Positions 54,793 to 64,000 of a stretch of 64,000 bases of DNA are shown here, piece after piece. The stretch covers positions 267,389 to 331,388 of the forward strand of contig JALJEE010002436.1 in the NCBI GenBank assembly GCA_023231475.1, given 5' to 3'. Source of the DNA: Seison nebaliae (taxonomy: Eukaryota; Rotifera; Pararotatoria; Seisonacea; Seisonidae). The first letter of the stretch is position 1. Every line of letters starts with the position of its first letter. The notes under the pieces are model-generated. The model was not told the DNA's origin and made no database searches. It saw nothing but the letters and a program-made list of their open reading frames with translations. Both the position numbers and the translations under genes were made by a program.

Positions 54793-55231
54793 ATTTAATA
54801 ATAGAAATTGAATAACATATTTTAAATTATCATACTACTGAAACTAGGTGACTTCTTCAACACAAACTTTTCGGAATCGCATAATAATTATAATATTAAA
54901 TTTTAAAATTTGCTGAATAGTATGGCAATTAACTAATTGACCAATTGCTATTCAATATTATCTCCTCTTAACTTAATAAAACTTATTCTTATCTCCATAT
55001 TTCAATAAATCATACTACAACTTAACAACGAACATTGTAAACTAAACTGATTAAACAATTAATAGTGTTTTACACTACGATTTCGAAAAAAATTATTTTG
55101 AAGAAAAATTAAAGGAAATTAATTATGGAGGAAATGCATGAAAAGGAACAGATTCGTAGATAAAATAGTCAAGGTTCTAATCAAAAATAGATTTTTCTAC
55201 CATCCTAAACCAGACGAGTAAGAATCATTTT
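54793..55231. other. Convergent intergenic region
   Basis: About 440 bases between the stop of the giant plus-strand gene and the stop of the minus-strand thioredoxin-like gene. Apart from the poly(A) signal at 54975 nothing is recognised. Confidence 0.55.
54975..54980 (+). promoter_or_regulatory. Candidate poly(A) signal of the giant gene
   Basis: AATAAA 183 bases after the TAA at 54790-54792, the first good signal downstream of the giant gene. Confidence 0.45.
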
Positions 55232-57000
55232 TCATTCTTCAGTGAAATTTATTCCCACATCACGAACATTTGTCGCCGGACACAAATTAGCTTGGGTTAA
55301 ATGCGTCACAAAATCCGTAGCTATCTTAACGTTTGCAGTACATATTGTAATTTGAGTAATTATATTTAAAGTATTATCATACTTCATCGGTAATGACACA
55401 TAATATTGTGCATTTGATTTTGCAAAGTAAGGATGAAGTTGTTGACAATGTTGATAATTGTCCATTTGTACAGATAATCTACCAACTGAAATAATACTAT
55501 TGACAGTTTACATAATGAGAGAATTACTAACATTTTCCATTTCCAAATTTTCTGACCTTCTTCATCCGAATATTTGGATCTCCCGTATAAACAAAAGATA
55601 CTTTTTGAGTTTTAATAGTTGTCATCATAGTAGCTTTTTTCCCTCCAGGTAAATGTTTATCACTGAAAAATCGTCGTTCTAACCAAATGTGAATAAGATA
55701 TACGAAGTTGAATGTAAATAGATAACTATAAATTTTGGATGTAAAATTTGACTTGTACAATCCAATCATTACACTGATAATTCGTTTCCAATCGAAGAAA
55801 GATTCGTCTTGTCGATGCATGAAAACAAAAAGATCATACGGAATGTTAAGAGTGACATCCTGAACAATGTATAATCGAAAGACCATTTCTCCATCAATCA
55901 TGAAACAATAAAGAAGAATATTTTCGATTTGGAAAAATTTCAAAAATTTCTCACGAATCTTTCTCATATATTTGTCCGTACAATCCTTCTCAGTTTTTAA
56001 AGCTCCCTCAACTTTCAACATTGCAATTGTATTCGATACAAATTGACGATCGTTCTCGTTACGATAATAATTGGTGAGATCAGTTATGTGGAATTCTTCA
56101 ATGATGTTTGAAATTTCTCGAGATAATGATATATCAAATGGGTACTTGGATGATTTGCCAATCTCTTTCACAACATACACAGTCGGAATGGCAGTGGCAC
56201 CAACAGCGAAGTGTTCAGTTGATAAAGTCTTCAATAAACCAATATCTTCCTTCCTGATATTAACAATTGAAGAAAAAACTACAAATATAAAATTTCGAAA
56301 GAAAAATGAAAAAAATATTCTCACGTTTATTTCCAACTTCAATTATTTCCAATCCGTTCAATAAATATTTTTTCTCAAAATATTTTCTTAAAGAAAGAAA
56401 AAATCGTTCACTGTCACAAGTGGCAGAGGAGTAAAATATTCGTAATTGAAATCTCTCCAGTGGATGATGATCCATTGGTAAGCATGTCGATAAATCGGTT
56501 AACAATCGACAGACATTTTTCATTGATCCATTTCCAAACAAACGTTTCTGAGTTGCACATTCTTCGAATGTAGTAAAATTCTTTATTACTACTTGTTTCA
56601 CTGCTTTCGAGTAGTCAAATGAAGGAAGATTATGCTAATCGTAATGAATGGAAAAGTTTTGCAATACGTAAATGAGTCGATAAATTTAACTTCATTACCC
56701 GAATTGGAGACTACAAATAAATATAATAATATGTCAAATTTTGAAAAATGACAAACTTATCATTAACAATACCAAAGGAGTGGCTAACATCAACAAAGAG
56801 AAGCCACCTAACAATCCGAAACAAACGACTTTCCCCGAATTTAACTTCAATGGAGACACCTTCTCGTGACAAATACTATTGCCATAAAAATCATATTGGG
56901 AATTAATTTCATCAGGATCTGCTTTTCTCTCTGATAACAAATTGACATTGTTACCTCTCAAATTACGACTGTAATCCTCAACTTGATATTTCATTACTTT
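55232..57000 (-). CDS. Type II membrane protein with a divergent thioredoxin-like domain
   Basis: Several exons join in frame. The first contains MKYQVEDYSRNL (ATG about 56993) and a membrane helix (VVCFGLLGGFSLLMLATPLV). Donor GTTTGT leads to a tiny exon (TCTCCAATTCGG), then to 56601-56340, about 56326-55560 and about 55488-55232. After the helix a domain reads RIFYSSATCDSERFFLSLRK and VGATAIPTVYVVKEIG..YPFDISLSREISNIIEEF. This has the spacing of a thioredoxin fold, with the active-site position and the cis-Pro strand, but only one Cys (TCDS). The C-terminal ~80 residues contain several Cys and no known motif. An internal hydrophobic stretch near 55700 may be an unspliced 100-base intron. 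The domain is probably luminal or extracellular. The exact function is unknown and a redox-dead PDI-like adaptor is only a guess. Confidence 0.5.
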
Positions 57001-57781
57001 CTTCAGAAAACAATTACTAGGTATGAGAAGTGACTGCAAATTTCAAAATTATCAAACTGTCACGTTGTAATATTGTTGATGAGAATGTTTCGGTTTCAAA
57101 CTGACTTTATTTTTTGATGATGGAAAGACATAACATTTGGTATAAGAAAAACCAGGATTAAATATAGTGACAATACTGTTAATGATTTTTCATATGATGA
57201 GTCTTCCATCAAACAAGAAGAACAGGGAAATGTGAAAACTGGATTCATAAGTGAAATATTCTTCTTTATTCCCTAACGGTTTTTTTTCCACAAACTTTCA
57301 TTTCTATAAGGAGTTGGAGAATTAACAATTGTAACATTGTAAGAAATATTATAAGATTCGAATAATTTTAATTTATTTTAATATTATTAAATAAATTGTT
57401 AAATAAATTATTTTGATTATTTTAATAGGTTTATGAATATTGTTGAAAATAAATGATGTAGAATTAAATTTAATTTAATTAATGTATCAAATCCTTAAAA
57501 TTTGTGACAAAATCTCCGTGCGTAGTAGAAAAAAAAGACCTAATGTTTCACTTGGTCATAATTATGGAACATAGTATAAAAAAAGTTCCACGATTAGTTA
57601 AAAAAGAATGACCAAATCACCAAAATGCGTTGAAAGGGGTGACCAAATTTATCACTATTTTCGCAAATGGAAGAAAATAATTAAAGATTTTAGGCGACAA
57701 AGTTACCGAAGTAAAAAAATGAGCTGACAAAATTTAATAATAAAGAGTGGGTTCCAGAGTTTTATTAAGAACGAAGTCAAC
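57001..57781. other. A+T-rich spacer with a possible plus-strand exon remnant
   Basis: No clear gene. At about 57160-57265 the plus strand encodes an acidic stretch (SDNTVNDFSYDESSIKQEEQ) that looks coding-like but has no identifiable partners. Confidence 0.35.
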
Positions 57782-57789
57782 TCATTTGT

Positions 57790-58170
57790 AAGAAAAAGGA
57801 ATCAAATCAACCTTGTTTTCGAAAAAAAGAATTGAGCTCAACCCATATTTTCCCAATTGGATTTGATTTTGACTGTGAGAAGAAAAAAAGTTCCTCAAAA
57901 CGGATGGAGTAGCAGTAAGGACAACGGCCTTCGTCGGGTTGATTGTGATAGAGATTTCAGCTCTTTCGCGAATTCGGTTCATATGAATACCGGAATATGC
58001 TAATACTCCCGAGAATTGAATACCATTGATGTTGATGGTGAGCAGTATGTTACTGTAGAATGATCCAGTCGAGAGTGAGACCGAATAGCCAGGAACCCAG
58101 AATTGAACCTTTCCTAACGCCATTGTTAACGCCGAAGCTCGCGCAATGTTGCACAGAAAAACAGTCGCCG
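57790..58170 (-). pseudogene. Decayed non-LTR retrotransposon reverse-transcriptase fragment
   Basis: Minus-strand reading around 58150-58060 gives GVRKGSILGSWLFGLTLDWI, the counterpart of the RT block GVRQGxxLSPLLFxxxLDWV. After a frame change, about 58010-57910 gives MNRIRERAEISITINPTKAV, the counterpart of the later block where a helix leads into INPxKT. The two blocks are in the order and spacing of a LINE-type RT, separated by a frameshift where the catalytic FADD block would be. Base composition is less A+T-rich than its surroundings, as expected for inserted DNA. It is non-functional. Confidence 0.5.
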
Positions 58171-58819
58171 GTTCTTCTCGAAATCGTTAATCAATGTTCC
58201 CCGTGAAATGGTTCAACTTCACGACAATTCCCCTGTTGAAGAAACCATCTAACGATCTACACACTCAATTCTTACAGTCCGATCTTCATTAATCAGGGGC
58301 GAAGATTCATTTAAACAGTGGCGTCAAACACGAATGTTGATCGCAAGGATCAATCGCAATCTTAGTTTGGCAGTCACCCATACTCCTCCTTTTCCTATTC
58401 TCTATTGTCGACGCATCTTCTGCGCCTTAGACAACTTTTCGTTGTCGGGAGCTCTTCCCTAACATATCATCTCTTATTCAACGCTCTATCACATCCAATC
58501 ATTCAATTTTTTCTCAAACCATTGCGTACTATTCGATAGATCACTCACCTTTTTCTACAGAATTTCGTGAGTTAATCTTCTCGTTTTCATCGGTGTCTAT
58601 CAGTCTATAAGAAATCAGCCTAGTGCTTTCAGGATTCTTCTCGAGAGCGACGTTTGAATTGTCCCTGTTTTCTTTTTTATCTTTCCTTATATATTTTTTC
58701 CATAGCTGAGTGGATTTTTCTGTAGATCCGCTCAATGTTGTTCCCTTTTTCTCTTTTTGTCTTCTTTTTCCTCTTATTCAAAATAAATAAAATAAATACT
58801 CGCGTTTACCTTAAAATGT

Positions 58820-58900
58820 ATGTTATCATTGGACAGGATATATAATCATTGTATACGAATTCTACTAGGATGTACCCCAGGGGGACCAAGAAAATTTAAT
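58820..58900 (+). pseudogene. Possible LINE 3' tail fragment in the opposite orientation
   Basis: The plus strand encodes LDRIYNHCIRILLGCTPGGP, which resembles the post-RT segment LxxIxNxxLRxxLGxxxxTP of jockey/CR1-like elements. Only this motif survives and the following sequence is A+T-rich repeat. It could be chance. Confidence 0.35.
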
Positions 58901-59090
58901 TTAGATTTATCCAGAATAAATCTTAATATATCCAGAATAAATTTCGATATATTCGAAATTTTGATAAAACTAAATTTATTCAAATTAAAATGGGATATTT
59001 TCAAAAAAAATTGTAGATTATTTTAAATTAATTTCGATTTATTGATAATGTTGGAAGGTTTGATGAAACCAAATTTATTCAAATTAGACA
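58885..59090 (+). repeat. Short A+T-rich direct repeats
   Basis: ATCCAGAATAAAT occurs twice at about 58909-58940, and a 25-base unit similar to GAT(A/G)AAAC(T/C)AAATTTATTCA occurs near 58960 and 59065. These look like the degenerate tail of a mobile element. Confidence 0.5.
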
Positions 59091-59732
59091 TCAAATTACA
59101 CGTATAATTAGACGTGTACGTCTATTCAATAGAGCGTTCATGTTTACGATCTTACAAGAGTTAGTTAGATTTTGTTTTCTTGTTAGAGTTATTACCTTTT
59201 CCACTCTTGTTAATGTCGAGGTATTGCGCACTTATTACCAATATCAGCAATTCACTATTCGCATTTCCAGCCTTTCATCAATATTACGATTTAGAATATT
59301 CACAATCTCTCGCTTCATTGACGGAAATGATGAATTCCTTCAACATTTCTGAACTCATTCCCAATAATTTACTTCCATTTATCTCTGGAGGCCATGAACT
59401 GATCGTGGCAAATGACTTCAATGGATTATCATTATTTCTTTTTACATTACCCCGAGGGGATTATTAATTTAAAATTAAAAAAATAAATAAATATGTTTGG
59501 AAAAAAATGATGTGGAATTCAATTTTATTACTAATTAAACACATATACACATTTAATTTACACATGCACAATTTAAAATAATGACATATAGTTTCCACAG
59601 AATTGTAATTAAGCATTGGGATTTTTGTCTTCACCTTTTTCCCACTAATTATTTTCTAAATGACTCATCAATCCGGTGAATTATTATGTTCTAAAATAAT
59701 TTTAAATGGAAACTTGTCAAATTCAAACGTTG

Positions 59733-59738
59733 TTTATT
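59733..59738 (-). promoter_or_regulatory. Candidate poly(A) signal of the 857-residue protein gene
   Basis: AATAAA on the minus strand 23 bases after the TAG at 59763-59761. Confidence 0.4.
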
Positions 59739-59760
59739 GTTTTTAATTTCTTCAGGATCA

Positions 59761-62334
59761 CTAAATCTTCCCATAATTCTTCGCTTCTCCCATTGTCATT
59801 TGATAATTTCTCTGAAGTTTCCTTACTTCCTTCTCATTTTTAGGATCAAAATAAAATTCGATAAATGCTAAGAAGGCGGGATTCCTGACAATCGTTGATC
59901 GAAGTAAAATACTCATTTTTCTTCGTCCTTCTTCTATTATTTTTTCATTTTTTTTTATATAATCTCTCATCCTATCCCGATAACGTAACACACTTCGATA
60001 TAAAAATAAAAACTCTCTGGAAGCCAAAATATTTCCCAAGGTCGTACTTATTCTAGTGAGTGCTACAGTTTTATATTCATGAGGAGTAATATCTGGATCA
60101 ATGTCCTCAGCTTTAATTTGCCTACATTGAAATGGAGTAACATAAAAAATATCATAATTTTCACCCGAATCTTGTTGTTTGTCTCCTAGGTAAGCTTCAC
60201 CCATAAAATATCGAGACATTAAATACAAGGTAAATCGTACCAAAGCAGTATCACTATGCATATTTCCGAGATGTTTTAACATCGTAGGCAAATGATTCTT
60301 GTCATTATATTCTTTTTCCGCGCGGAAAAAGAAAAAGTGCCGAAATTCACAAGTGCCCCAAAGTCGTGTATGAGTAACCCAGGAATAAAGATTATAGAAC
60401 CGGTCTATGGTCCTCCTTCCACTCAGCCTAAATCTTTCGAAAGAACGGACATATTGTTTTGTTAATGGAGGTGGCATAAATAGAAATCCATTATTCTCTT
60501 CAAGTGGCGTCATTCTTCTCATAAACACATTATCTATTTGAATGGGAGGGACATATTGACAAGGTAAAGATTTGTCTTTAATTCTTAAGAATCTCATCAC
60601 TTCCATTGCACCTAAGGACATCCATCGGCATAATGGTGTTTTCAAATGAATTACAGTGTTCCTTTTAGAAAGTGGTCGAAATGGTTCTACAAGGGACAGA
60701 GCCTCAACTTTTTTTCTTAGATTACGAATATATGGATGTTTTATATACATGTGGTATTTTGATGGATTGAGCGATTTTGGTACATGACCAAAAAACTCCA
60801 TAGGTCGTCTAGCATCAGTTATCCGACGAGTGACATTACCATCTCCTATATTTGCTACTTCTTCCAAAACAATATTCAAATGCTGATCTTCCCTCACATA
60901 ATTGGCAAGTTGCACAGCGAAAAAATTTCTTTGATTATATTTCAGTTTTATATAATTTGCATGTTGTATTTGTAATTTACCGACTTTTCTATGATACGCT
61001 TGCCAACATTGATGTATTGGCAGATGCCTTTGTTCACAAACTCTACAAAACTTGGCATCTGCCATGGCATTAACATGGGCGTGGTGAGTTTTGAGAGCTC
61101 TTCGTTTTCTGATTTGATGAATACCTAAATTTAATTTGTGACTTGGATTACCAATTGGTTCGACCAAAGTTGTCATCATTTCATTTACTTTTATCATAGT
61201 ATTTAGATCAACAACTACTTCTTCATCGGGGATATCTTTCATTATTAATTCCAATTCTGCTCTAATGCATGGGGGAAGCATATCTTCTTCTGCATCAAAA
61301 CCAAACTCATCTTCTTCATGAAAATCATCCTCATCTTCTGATTGAAAATCGGGCAAATCGTTTGGATCAAAATTAACACGATTGACTTTAGGGGCAGGTC
61401 TCTCTACAACATCTTGTTCTTCAGATAAATCTTTGTGTACAGGAACATTTTTTGGAACATTAGGACTAGTAGTTGTAACTTCATCAACCGGAATTATCTT
61501 GCTTTTAGGTCCATTCTCCATTACTGCATCTTCTTGTGCTGAAGCATTGTCATTGAGTTGAGGGTCAGGGCCCTCTACAACATCTTGTTCTCCAGGAAAT
61601 TTTTTTGCATTAAAATCAAACTCATTTTCTGATTGATATTCGGGCAAATCTATTGGATCAAAATTAAGAGGATTGACTTTAGGGGCAGGTCTCTCTACAA
61701 CATCTTGTTCTTCAGATAAATCTTTGTGTAAAGGAACATTTTTTGGAACATTAGGAGTAGTAGTTGTAACTTTATGAACCGGAATTATCTTTCTTTTAGG
61801 TCCTTTCTTCATTACTGCTTCTTCTTGTGGTGAAGCATTGCCTTTGGCTTTAGGGTGATATGTCTTTAAAATATTTTGTTCTTCATATAAATCTTTGCGT
61901 ACACGAACTTTTTTTGGAACATGAGGAGTGGTAGTTGTAACTTTATGAACCGGAATTATCTTTCTTTTCCGTCCTTTCTTCATTACTGCTTCTTCTTGTG
62001 GTGAAGCATTGCCTTTGGCTTTAGGATTATATGTCTTTACAATATTTTGTTTTTCATATAATTCTTTGCGTACACGAACTTTTTTTGGAACATTAGGAGT
62101 AGTAGTTTTAACTTTATCAACCGGAATTATCTTTAGTTTCGGCTGTTTCACAATTCTCTTTCTTTTCCGTCCTTTCACTTTTGCTTGTGGTGGATTGTTG
62201 TTTAATTTGTTTAATACGAAATCATCGTCTAGTAGTCGAACTTCCCTCTTACCACTCTCATTAGTTTGCTGTCCGTTTAAACATCGAAACAATATTACAA
62301 AACAACAAAACAAATAAATTTGGAAACGTTTCAT
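59761..62334 (-). CDS. Secreted repeat-containing protein of unknown family (857 residues)
   Basis: Single exon. An N-terminal signal peptide (YLFCCFVILFRCLNG, cleavage near residue 21) is followed by basic tandem repeats with KKVRVRK and KAKGNASPQEEAV, then two longer, more acidic repeats, an acidic patch (QSEDEDDFHEEDEFGFDAEE) and a C-terminal ~450-residue region without repeats. That region has a Cys/His cluster (FCRVCEQRHLPIHQC) and many aromatic and basic residues (WVTHTRLWGTCEFRHFFFFR) and looks globular. DNA repeat periods are 171 and 291 bases. I do not recognise the C-terminal domain. It sits between mobile-element remnants and may be lineage-specific. Codon use is less biased to the A/T-ending pattern of the conserved genes only in the repeat part. 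Confidence 0.65.
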   Translation of the reverse strand: MKRFQIYLFCCFVILFRCLNGQQTNESGKREVRLLDDDFVLNKLNNNPPQAKVKGRKRKRIVKQPKLKIIPVDKVKTTTPNVPKKVRVRKELYEKQNIVKTYNPKAKGNASPQEEAVMKKGRKRKIIPVHKVTTTTPHVPKKVRVRKDLYEEQNILKTYHPKAKGNASPQEEAVMKKGPKRKIIPVHKVTTTTPNVPKNVPLHKDLSEEQDVVERPAPKVNPLNFDPIDLPEYQSENEFDFNAKKFPGEQDVVEGPDPQLNDNASAQEDAVMENGPKSKIIPVDEVTTTSPNVPKNVPVHKDLSEEQDVVERPAPKVNRVNFDPNDLPDFQSEDEDDFHEEDEFGFDAEEDMLPPCIRAELELIMKDIPDEEVVVDLNTMIKVNEMMTTLVEPIGNPSHKLNLGIHQIRKRRALKTHHAHVNAMADAKFCRVCEQRHLPIHQCWQAYHRKVGKLQIQHANYIKLKYNQRNFFAVQLANYVREDQHLNIVLEEVANIGDGNVTRRITDARRPMEFFGHVPKSLNPSKYHMYIKHPYIRNLRKKVEALSLVEPFRPLSKRNTVIHLKTPLCRWMSLGAMEVMRFLRIKDKSLPCQYVPPIQIDNVFMRRMTPLEENNGFLFMPPPLTKQYVRSFERFRLSGRRTIDRFYNLYSWVTHTRLWGTCEFRHFFFFRAEKEYNDKNHLPTMLKHLGNMHSDTALVRFTLYLMSRYFMGEAYLGDKQQDSGENYDIFYVTPFQCRQIKAEDIDPDITPHEYKTVALTRISTTLGNILASREFLFLYRSVLRYRDRMRDYIKKNEKIIEEGRRKMSILLRSTIVRNPAFLAFIEFYFDPKNEKEVRKLQRNYQMTMGEAKNYGKI
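61381..62140 (-). repeat. Coding tandem repeats, 171-bp and 291-bp periods
   Basis: The landmark CCGGAATTATCTT starts at 61488, 61779, 61950 and 62121, giving spacings of 291, 171 and 171 bases (97, 57 and 57 codons). The landmark ATTGACTTTAGGGGCAGG at 61381 and 61672 repeats the 291 spacing. The longer unit looks like a 57-codon unit plus an acidic insertion. Confidence 0.9.
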
Positions 62335-62400
62335 AAGAAAGAAAAAACAAAAAACAAAAAGAAATCTAAATCAAAATTATGTTTTCTTATTTGCATTACT

Positions 62401-62643
62401 TCATTGTGTACTTGTTAACGTAACAGATACGTCTACTAAAGAAAACTTAAATCTTGGGGCCCAATTTCCATGAAGAATTTCCCAATATTTTTCCTCAAGA
62501 AATGTTATCTCTTTTTCTTCGTAAATAGCATAAGTGGTTTTTCCATTTTGAGCAATGTCATTGACAAATTTGATAAGATGCAGCATTTTTACAGATGTTA
62601 TAGATAAAAACTCATCTTGGATTTTACTTTTCGTATATATCAA
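62401..62643 (-). CDS. Short reading frame, possibly a 3' exon
   Basis: Encodes up to 80 residues, or 61 from the first ATG (MLHLIKFVNDIAQNGKTTYA). It has a mixed, globular-looking composition. An acceptor-like AG lies just upstream (TATTAG), so it could be the last exon of a gene whose other exons I cannot place. Its position between an element fragment and the secreted repeat protein makes it doubtful. Confidence 0.3.
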   Translation of the reverse strand: MIYTKSKIQDEFLSITSVKMLHLIKFVNDIAQNGKTTYAIYEEKEITFLEEKYWEILHGNWAPRFKFSLVDVSVTLTSTQ

Positions 62644-63329
62644 ATACCTAATACTTAGAATCTCGTAATAATATACTTGATAATTTTATTAATTTCAAAA
62701 TTTCGCTAGACATCATTAAGTTGCAATATAGCACAACATGTATCGTTCAAAGAATATTTCAGCAAATCGCATTGAAGGTAGAATCGTCTACAGAAGAAAT
62801 AATTTTTAAGAAAAATTAACAATACTACAAACTACAAGTCCGCAGACCGTCCTCCACAAAATAATTCTTAAATTACTACAAAATTAACTATTCCGATTAT
62901 GACAAAGATTTTGTTGGTGATGTTAGCGATTATTCTGACAAAGAGGAAAAATCCGAAACCGATTCCCCATATACCCACTACATTTGTGATAAACTAAATG
63001 AATTTTTATTTATTTATTTATTTCTTTATTGGATATCACTCGTATGTTATAAAGACAAGTAAAAAAATAAAAATTTAAGAATGATACGAGACAATTCTCT
63101 TAAGGGATAATTCAAATGTTGGAGAATAAATTGGACAAGGAACGAAAGTCATTCCTGTCCATGATTCATTCCATGAAATGGGGTCGGTTGAAGAGAAAGA
63201 GTAGATGAAGTCTCGAAAGAATAAATATAATATATGATATATTAAATATATAAGTTAAAACAAAAAGGAACTAGAAAGAAGAATTTCATCAAATAATAAA
63301 AAAGAAAGTTTCTTTAATTGAAATCATAT
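62644..63329. other. Accessory spacer
   Basis: No gene. The plus strand near 62885-62995 can be read as an acidic segment (NYSDYDKDFVGDVSDYSDKE) that resembles the acidic N-terminal part of some transposon proteins, but it is isolated. The rest is A+T-rich. Confidence 0.35.
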
Positions 63330-64000
63330 TTATAGAAATCTTTTAATATAATGATAATATTGAATGACAAGAAAACAATTATTATTTGATTTAATTGATA
63401 TATATTTGTAGAGAACCGATTGCACATTAAGTATAACAGGTTCCGAAGTAGCTTTCTGAATTTTCATAATTTTCATTTTCTGGTCAATGATTTGATAATT
63501 ATATTTTTCAACACATAGTTCTTCCCCTACGATTTTCACGATTCTACCGATAAACAATTCCCCTTCAAAATTAAATTCAATAAACTCTTCTACGTTCATC
63601 ACCAAATTAACACCTTCATGTTTCGAGGTTCTTAAAATAGAGTTAAGTTGTTTCTTTTTGGATGATACAAGTCGTACCATATGATGGTGTCTTACAAATT
63701 GTTCTATCAATTTTGTACTACCTTGAATTTTTCTAGTAATTGTTCCTAAAAAGTTTTCAAACATGAACAAGGAACACGAACTCCAATTTCCAAAATTTTC
63801 TACATTCTTTATCGTATGTCTAAGCAGATGAAAATTAAAGGAAAGAATATTTGGGAAATTATTTTCCAAAATTTCAATTATCTCAGAATAATATGATAGA
63901 CATTCCTGAATTTTGTTTGTGTCATGGTCGTCTTCGATGTGTGGTTCTAATGTTCTTGCAATATGGCAGAAATTGATTAAGCATTTCATAACTCTTCTTT
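63330..64000 (-). CDS. C-terminal part of a DDE-type transposase domain protein (partial)
   Basis: At least 219 residues, cut by the window edge because the gene reads leftward and begins beyond 64000. The block SFNFHLLRHTIKNVENFGNW, then SLFMFENFLGTITRKI, matches the conserved HLxxHxxxxVxxxGxxxxxSxFxFENxLGxI segment near the C-terminus of a CACTA/EnSpm-like transposase-domain family common in arthropods, cnidarians and worms. The tail (NVQSVLYKYISIKSNNNCFLVI) is also typical. No stop interrupts the visible part, so it may be young or domesticated. The DDE catalytic residues would lie upstream, outside the window. Confidence 0.72.
   Translation of the reverse strand, partial: RRVMKCLINFCHIARTLEPHIEDDHDTNKIQECLSYYSEIIEILENNFPNILSFNFHLLRHTIKNVENFGNWSSCSLFMFENFLGTITRKIQGSTKLIEQFVRHHHMVRLVSSKKKQLNSILRTSKHEGVNLVMNVEEFIEFNFEGELFIGRIVKIVGEELCVEKYNYQIIDQKMKIMKIQKATSEPVILNVQSVLYKYISIKSNNNCFLVIQYYHYIKRFL

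Noticed and set aside
57782-58123. 113-residue minus-strand frame as an independent gene
   Set aside because: Its sequence and the adjacent frame together carry reverse-transcriptase blocks, so it is better explained as element debris.
59180-59467. 95-residue plus-strand frame with hydrophobic start
   Set aside because: Begins with a non-ATG codon; from the first ATG it is about 83 residues with no motif, start context or partner exon. Left unannotated.
1-64000. tRNA, rRNA, CRISPR or prokaryotic operon features
   Set aside because: No cloverleaf-like B-box context, rRNA core sequence or regular spacer array was seen; intron-bearing animal genes make CRISPR and operons irrelevant. A covariance-model scan would still be needed to exclude tRNAs and snRNAs.

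Overview
The window is nuclear DNA from an animal with a compact, strongly A+T-rich genome. The evidence is a giant immunoglobulin/fibronectin muscle protein, a Nanos zinc finger, a calexcitin-type EF-hand protein, a two-module maltase-glucoamylase-type glucosidase and an FG nucleoporin, in genes cut by short spliceosomal introns of mostly 40-60 bases. Calexcitin plus a titin-like gene suggests a small protostome (nematode- or mite-like gene density). Nothing seen fixes the phylum. All exon joins below were made by eye from reading frame, GT..AG borders and codon phase, so they are models.

Layout. 0-3.3 kb, minus: nanos, then an MTMR10/11/12-type inactive myotubularin. 3.3-5.1 kb, plus: two very small genes, a 67-residue membrane protein and a 39-residue Cys-rich protein. 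5.6-10.7 kb, minus: calexcitin-like gene and an FG-repeat nucleoporin. 11.4-20.2 kb, plus: PUS7-type pseudouridine synthase, then an alpha-glucosidase whose second GH31 module has lost its catalytic residues. 20.3-23.7 kb, minus: CWC22/nucampholin and an unknown 221-residue protein. 24.9-54.8 kb, plus: one giant titin-like gene, modelled as 16 exons and 9,504 residues with roughly 56 Ig and 20 Fn3 domains, no kinase, one 13.1-kb exon and an exact 501-bp Ig-linker unit repeated four times. 55.2-64 kb: accessory region with a thioredoxin-like type II membrane protein, a decayed reverse-transcriptase remnant, a repeat-rich 857-residue secreted protein and the end of a DDE-type transposase that runs off the window.

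The least expected signal is in the introns. Nearly every 5' splice site I could place by phase begins GTT instead of GTA or GTG, in all the spliced genes of the window, and many acceptors are AAG instead of YAG. The genes are otherwise ordinary housekeeping, germline, muscle and digestive genes that do not form a common pathway; they sit close together in convergent and divergent pairs with short 3' ends.
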